Shown here: piece after piece, positions 57,546 through 64,000 of the stretch
How the letters are laid out: each line of letters starts with the position of its first letter
How positions within the stretch are numbered: position 1 is the first letter of the stretch
Origin: Phorcus lineatus
Taxonomy: Eukaryota; Mollusca; Gastropoda; Trochida; Trochidae
DNA: 64,000 nt
Assembly: GCA_921293015.1 (NCBI GenBank)
Contig: OV121082.1
Location: 27,837,117 to 27,901,116, forward strand
Direction: 5' to 3'
Position numbers and translations under genes: made by a program
Notes under the pieces: generated by a model
Told to the model about the DNA's origin: nothing
Database searches by the model: none
The model's input: the letters and a program-made list of their open reading frames with translations, nothing else

Positions 57546-60500
57546 GGCTGTGTGGGTCAATGCCTGGAATTTCATTAGTGCTTCATCGCGCTGATGGAAC
57601 TGGTTCGAATCCCAGGTAGAATCACATTTCTGGTCACTGGCACTGGTTTAACGACTTCTAAACTGAGCCTCTTGACAGGGTTCTTGAGAAGGAATTTAAA
57701 ACGTGAATTACAATAAACCCCTGTGAACCGGAGAAACCCCCCCAAAAAGCCTCTACAACGACCTACCATAGCCTGTAAGCTTGGAGCCTAAATGGAAGCC
57801 GTGCACATTGGTTGGATGTAATTAATGTGTCGAATTAGAGCTACTACAGAGGTGATAAAGAAGCCGGACCTGCCGGTTGAAATTCATGATTTTCAGAATC
57901 AAGAATGAAATCACTCGCCAAAAACAGAGCTACTGACAGTTTAGTGCTTTTGAGTATCTAATCATAATTATCAATTTAGTCTATCAAAATTCATAACATT
58001 AGTATACTTAGTTACAAGTGTACAAATTTTACCCTGAAGTTATCGAAAGTTTTCATAGCCGTGTGGATAAGGCTGCCGTCTGTAGTTCCGAGCAGAAGAT
58101 TGGCGCGGGTTCGAATCCGCTTTGATGAAGTTGGACTTTTGAGAATTGTTGTTTATAATTACATAAATTTACATTAATTAGCAACAAATAAAGTATAGAT
58201 TTACAATTTCAAGTACATATATTAAAATTATCAATTAGATTTATCAAAAATACAGAAATATAGTATGGTAGATATATATGAATGAGTTTACCAATGAATT
58301 CTCGCTGTCCCCGATGGCTGTGTGGGTCAATGCCTGGAATTTCATTAGTGCTTCATCGCGCTGATGGAACTGGTTCGAATCCCAGGTAGAATCACATTTC
58401 TGGTCACTGGCACTGGTTTAACGACTTCTAAACTGAGCCTCTTGACAGGGTTCTTGAGAAGGAATTTAAAACGTGAATTTCAATAAACCCCTGTGAACCG
58501 GAGAAACCCCCCCCAAAAAAGCCTCTACAACGACCTACCATAGCCTGTAAGCTTGGAGCCTAAATGGAAGCCGTGCACATTGGTTGGATGTAATTAATGT
58601 GTCGGATTAGAGCTACTACAGAGGTGATAAAGAAGCCGGACCTGCCGGTTGAAATTCTTGATTTTCAGAATCAAGAATGAAATCACTCACCAAAAACAGA
58701 GCTACTGACAGTTTAGTGCTTTTGAGTATCTAATCATAATTATCAATTTAGTCTATCAAAATTCATAACATTAGTATACTTAGATACAAGTGTACAAATT
58801 TTACCCTGAAGTTATCGAAAGTTTTCATAGCCGTGTGGATAAGGCTGCCGTCTGTAGTTCCGAGCAGAAGATTGGCGCGGGTTCGAATCCGCTTTGATGA
58901 AGTTGGACTTTTGAGAATTGTTGTTTATCATTACATAAATTTACATTAATTAGCAACAAATAAAGTATAGATTTACATTTTCAAGTACATATATTAAAAT
59001 TATCAATTAGATTTATCAAAAATACAGAAATATAGTATGGAAGATATATATGAATGAGTTTACCAATGAATTCTCGCTGTCCCCGATGGCTGTGTGGGTC
59101 AATGCCTGGAATTTCATTAGTGCTTCATCGCGCTGATGGAACTGGTTCGAATCCCAGGTAGAATCACATTTCTGGTCACTGGCACTGGTTTAACGACTTC
59201 TAAACTGAGCCTCTTGACAGGGTTCTTGAGAAGGAATTTAAAACGTGAATTACAATAAACCCCTGTGAACCGGAGAATCCCCCCAAAAAGCCTCTACAAC
59301 GACCTACCATAGCCTGTAAGCTTGGAACCTAAATGGAAGCCGTGCACATTGGTTGGATGTAATTAATGTGTCGAATTAGAGCTACTACAGAGGTGATAAA
59401 GAAGCCGGACCTGCCGGTTGAAATTCATGATTTTCAGAATCAAGAATGAAATCACTCGCCAAAAACAGAGCTACTGACAGTTTAGTGCTTTTGAGTATCT
59501 AATCATAATTATCAATTTAGTCTATCAAAATTCATAACATTAGTATACTTAGATACAAGTGTACAAATTTTACCCTGAAGTTATCGAAAGTTTTCATAGC
59601 CGTGTGGATAAGGCTGCCGTCTGTAGTTCCGAGCAGAAGATTGGCGCGGGTTCGAATCCGCTTTGATGAAGTTGGACTTTTGAGAATTGTTGTTTATCAT
59701 TACATAAATTTACATTAATTAGCAACAAATAAAGTATAGATTTACAATTTCAAGTACATATATTAAAATTATCAATTAGATTTATCAAAAATACAGAAAT
59801 ATAGTATGGTAGATATATATGAATGAGTTTACCAATGAATTCTCGCTGTCCCCGATGGCTGTGTGGGTCAATGCCTGGAATTTCATTAGTGCTTCATCGC
59901 GCTGATGGAACTGGTTCGAATCCCAGGTAGAATCACATTTCTGGTCACTGGCACTGGTTTAACGACTTCTAAACTGAGCCTCTTGACAGGGTTCTTGAGA
60001 AGGAATTTAAAACGTGAATTACAATAAACCCCTGTGAACCGGAGAAACCCCCCCAAAAAGCCTCTACAACGACCTACCATAGCCTGTAAGCTTGGAGCCT
60101 AAATGGAAGCCGTGCACATTGGTTGGATGTAATTAATGTGTCGAATTAGAGCTACTACAGAGGTGATAAAGAAGCCGGACCTGCCGGTTGAAATTCATGA
60201 TTTTCAGAATCAAGAATGAAATCACTCGCCAAAAACAGAGCTACTGACAGTTTAGTGCTTTTGAGTATCTAATCATAATTATCAATTTAGTCTATCAAAA
60301 TTCATAACATTAGTATACTTAGTTACAAGTGTACAAATTTTACCCTGAAGTTATCGAAAGTTTTCATAGCCGTGTGGATAAGGCTGCCGTCTGTAGTTCC
60401 GAGCAGAAGATTGGCGCGGGTTCGAATCCGCTTTGATGAAGTTGGACTTTTGAGAATTGTTGTTTATAATTACATAAATTTACATTAATTAGCAACAAAT

Positions 60501-62167
60501 AAAGTATAGATTTACAATTTCAAGTACATATATTAAAATTATCAATTAGATTTATCAAAAATACAGAAATATAGTATGGTAGATATATATGAATGAGTTT
60601 ACCAATGAATTCTCGCTGTCCCCGATGGCTGTGTGGGTCAATGCCTGGAATTTCATTAGTGCTTCATCGCGCTGATGGAACTGGTTCGAATCCCAGGTAG
60701 AATCACATTTCTGGTCACTGGCACTGGTTTAACGACTTCTAAACTGAGCCTCTTGACAGGGTTCTTGAGAAGGAATTTAAAACGTGAATTTCAATAAACC
60801 CCTGTGAACCGGAGAAACCCCCCCCAAAAAAGCCTCTACAACGACCTACCATAGCCTGTAAGCTTGGAGCCTAAATGGAAGCCGTGCACATTGGTTGGAT
60901 GTAATTAATGTGTCGGATTAGAGCTACTACAGAGGTGATAAAGAAGCCGGACCTGCCGGTTGAAATTCTTGATTTTCAGAATCAAGAATGAAATCACTCA
61001 CCAAAAACAGAGCTACTGACAGTTTAGTGCTTTTGAGTATCTAATCATAATTATCAATTTAGTCTATCAAAATTCATAACATTAGTATACTTAGATACAA
61101 GTGTACAAATTTTACCCTGAAGTTATCGAAAGTTTTCATAGCCGTGTGGATAAGGCTGCCGTCTGTAGTTCCGAGCAGAAGATTGGCGCGGGTTCGAATC
61201 CGCTTTGATGAAGTTGGACTTTTGAGAATTGTTGTTTATCATTACATAAATTTACATTAATTAGCAACAAATAAAGTATAGATTTACATTTTCAAGTACA
61301 TATATTAAAATTATCAATTAGATTTATCAAAAATACAGAAATATAGTATGGAAGATATATATGAATGAGTTTACCAATGAATTCTCGCTGTCCCCGATGG
61401 CTGTGTGGGTCAATGCCTGGAATTTCATTAGTGCTTCATCGCGCTGATGGAACTGGTTCGAATCCCAGGTAGAATCACATTTCTGGTCACTGGCACTGGT
61501 TTAACGACTTCTAAACTGAGCCTCTTGACAGGGTTCTTGAGAAGGAATTTAAAACGTGAATTACAATAAACCCCTGTGAACCGGAGAATCCCCCCAAAAA
61601 GCCTCTACAACGACCTACCATAGCCTGTAAGCTTGGAACCTAAATGGAAGCCGTGCACATTGGTTGGATGTAATTAATGTGTCGAATTAGAGCTACTACA
61701 GAGGTGATAAAGAAGCCGGACCTGCCGGTTGAAATTCATGATTTTCAGAATCAAGAATGAAATCACTCGCCAAAAACAGAGCTACTGACAGTTTAGTGCT
61801 TTTGAGTATCTAATCATAATTATCAATTTAGTCTATCAAAATTCATAACATTAGTATACTTAGATACAAGTGTACAAATTTTACCCTGAAGTTATCGAAA
61901 GTTTTCATAGCCGTGTGGATAAGGCTGCCGTCTGTAGTTCCGAGCAGAAGATTGGCGCGGGTTCGAATCCGCTTTGATGAAGTTGGACTTTTGAGAATTG
62001 TTGTTTATCATTACATAAATTTACATTAATTAGCAACAAATAAAGTATAGATTTACAATTTCAAGTACATATATTAAAATTATCAATTAGATTTATCAAA
62101 AATACAGAAATATAGTATGGTAGATATATATGAATGAGTTTACCAATGAATTCTCGCTGTCCCCGAT
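57546..62167. repeat. Higher-order repeat: 2,311-bp three-monomer block, two copies
   Basis: Blocks 57546-59856 and 59857-62167 share private variants at matching positions: CACTCACCAAAAAC (58684, 61006), GAAGATATATATG (about 59040, 61350), GGAGAATCCCCCC (about 59273, 61585) and CTTGGAACC (about 59323, 61635). Monomer order and lengths also agree. Earlier monomers 50537-52847 and 56005-58315 form another matching three-monomer pair. Confidence 0.85.
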
Positions 62168-64000
62168 GGCTGTGTGGGTCAATGCCTGGAATTTCATTAG
62201 TGCTTCATCGCGCTGATGGAACTGGTTCGAATCCCAGGTAGAATCACATTTCTGGTCACTGGCACTGGTTTAACGACTTCTAAACTGAGCCTCTTGACAG
62301 GGTTCTTGAGAAGGAATTTAAAACGTGAATTTCAATAAACCCCTGTGAACCGGAGAAACCCCCCCAAAAAGCCTCTACAACGACCTACCATAGCCTGTAA
62401 GCTTGGAGCCTAAATGGAAGCCGTGCACATTGGTTGGATGTAATTAATGTGTCGAATTAGAGCTACTACAGAGGTGATAAAGAAGCCGGACCTGCCGGTT
62501 GAAATTCTTGATTTTCAGAATCAAGAATGAAATCACTCGCCAAAAACAGAGCTACTGACAGTTTAGTGCTTTTGAGTATCTAATCATAATTATCAATTTA
62601 GTCTATCAAAATTCATAACATTAGTATACTTAGATACAAGTGTACAAATTTTACCCTGAAGTTATCGAAAGTTTTCATAGCCGTGTGGATAAGGCTGCCG
62701 TCTGTAGTTCCGAGCAGAAGATTGGCGCGGGTTCGAATCCGCTTTGATGAAGTTGGACTTTTGAGAATTGTTGCTTATCATTACATAAATTTACATTAAT
62801 TAGCAACAAATAAAGTATAGATTTACAATTTCAAGTACATATATTAAATTATCAATTAGATTTATCAAAAATACAGAAATATAGTATGGTAGATATATAT
62901 GAATGAGTTTACCAATGAATTCTCGCTGTCCCCGATGGCTGTGTGGGTCAATGCCTGGAATTTCATTAGTGCTTCATCGCGCTGATGGAACTGGTTCGAA
63001 TCCCAGGTAGAATCACATTTCTGGTCACTGGCACTGGTTTAACGACTTCTAAACTGAGCCTCTTGACAGGGTTCTTGAGAAGGAATTTAAAACGTGAATT
63101 ACAATAAACCCCTGTGAACCGGAGAAACCCCCCCAAAAAGCCTCTACAACGACCTACCATAGCCTGTAAGCTTGGAGCCTAAATGGAAGCCGTGCACATT
63201 GGTTGGATGTAATAATGTGTCGAATTAGAGCTACTACAGAGGTGATAAAGAAGCCGGACCTGCCGGTTGAAATTCATGATTTTCAGAATCAAGAATGAAA
63301 TCACTCGCCAAAAACAGAGCTACTGACAGTTTAGTGCTTTTGAGTATCTAATCATAATTATCAATTTAGTCTATCAAAATTCATAACATTAGTATACTTA
63401 GTTACAAGTGTACAAATTTTACCCTGAAGTTATCGAAAGTTTTCATAGCCGTGTGGATAAGGCTGCCGTCTGTAGTTCCGAGCAGAAGATTGGCGCGGGT
63501 TCGAATCCGCTTTGATGAAGTTGGACTTTTGAGAATTGTTGTTTATAATTACATAAATTTACATTAATTAGCAACAAATAAAGTATAGATTTACAATTTC
63601 AAGTACATATATTAAAATTATCAATTAGATTTATCAAAAATACAGAAATATAGTATGGTAGATATATATGAATGAGTTTTACCAATGAATTCTCGCTGTC
63701 CCCGATGGCTGTGTGGGTCAATGCCTGGAATTTCATTAGTGCTTCATCGCGCTGATGGAACTGGTTCGAATCCCAGGTAGAATCACATTTCTGGTCACTG
63801 GCACTGGTTTAACGACTTCTAAACTGAGCCTCTTGACAGGGTTCTTGAGAAGGAATTTAAAACGTGAATTTCAATAAACCCCTGTGAACCGGAGAAACCC
63901 CCCCCAAAAAAGCCTCTACAACGACCTACCATAGCCTGTAAGCTTGGAGCCTAAATGGAAGCCGTGCACATTGGTTGGATGTAATTAATGTGTCGGATTA

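Larger units (their letters stand above)
47461..64000 (+). repeat. Satellite array of about 770-bp monomers with two tRNA-like heads
   Basis: The marker GGCTGTGTGGGTCAATGCC starts at 47461, 48224, 48996, 49767, 50537, 51307, 52078, 52848, 53644, 54440, 55208, 56005, 56775, 57546, 58316, 59088, 59857, 60627, 61399, 62168, 62937 and 63707: 21 complete monomers and one cut by the window end. Most are 769-772 bp. The first is 763, and those with long C-tracts reach 796-797. Divergence between monomers is limited to a few diagnostic sites and small indels, for example a 17-bp deletion near 54880. Each monomer holds two A-box/B-box pairs on the plus strand, about 510 bp apart. There are no credible protein genes. 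Confidence 0.97.

Noticed and set aside
49796..63160. Recurring 64-residue minus-strand frame (MVGRCRGFLGG-type) at 49796, 52107, 57575, 59886, 62966, and a Gly-expanded form at 55237
   Set aside because: Present only in monomers with particular single-base variants and broken in the others. The poly-Gly comes from the C-tract. A by-product of the satellite, not a coding gene.
47451..63800. Arrayed tRNA-like sequences as functional tRNA genes
   Set aside because: B-boxes are perfect but the acceptor stems do not close and the T-stems pair only with a shifted loop, so they are tRNA-derived heads and not tRNAs.

Overview
The window looks like nuclear DNA from a lophotrochozoan animal, most likely a bivalve mollusc. 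The reasons are the AT-rich, intron-bearing background, tRNA-derived SINEs whose 3' tail matches a type I associate with molluscs, terminal-inverted-repeat elements with cores of about 150-bp tandem repeats (like the 'pearl' elements of bivalves), and a mix of L1/Tx1-like, I-clade-like, DIRS/Ngaro-like, hAT, PIF/Harbinger and THAP-DDE elements. No intact host gene is recognisable. Almost everything readable is mobile-element sequence at some stage of decay.

Layout. 0-3 kb: a minus-strand tyrosine-recombinase-type retroelement remnant (coiled-coil gag, zinc-knuckle gag, truncated reverse transcriptase) next to a partial SGNH-hydrolase ORF. 3.66-6.71 kb: a minus-strand L1/Tx1-like ORF2 fragment, split by a 1.37-kb insertion carrying eight 145-bp repeats and flanked by an exact 9-bp target duplication. 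6.7-8.4 kb: a broken Cys/His-rich gene of unknown function. 8.6-18 kb: AT-rich DNA with several non-autonomous TIR elements, a nested foldback structure and a tyrosine-recombinase fragment. 19.2-20.8 kb: a PIF/Harbinger transposase C-terminus and a THAP-domain remnant. 21-26.6 kb: AT-rich DNA with candidate short spliced exons and a 178-bp exact duplication. 26.7-30.7 kb: a 27-bp minisatellite, then a plus-strand DDE_4 transposase (split by a solo LTR) convergent with a minus-strand SWIM-YqaJ nuclease gene; together these resemble an ISL2EU-type two-gene transposon. 30.7-36.9 kb: a decayed but nearly full-length plus-strand LINE with gag, endonuclease, RT and RNase H, unusually G-poor on its coding strand. 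37.1-38.1 kb: another TIR/tandem-core element. 38.5-45.2 kb: a hAT (ZNF862-like) gene broken by a SINE, a DIRS-like gag with an SR-type repeat domain, two TTAA-type MITEs and an L1 3' end. 46.3-64.0 kb: a tandem array that runs off the window end.

The array is the most striking structure. It has at least 21 full monomers of about 770 bp. Every monomer carries two tRNA-like Pol III promoter heads (A-box and B-box) on the same strand, about 510 bp apart. The two halves of a monomer are themselves related, so the monomer looks like a diverged SINE heterodimer that became a satellite. Three-monomer blocks of 2,311 bp are duplicated almost exactly, and four consecutive monomers have greatly expanded poly-C tracts.

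Calls rest on reading the sequence and on remembered family motifs; no database search was possible. Frameshifts and stops mean most coding entries are pseudogenes.
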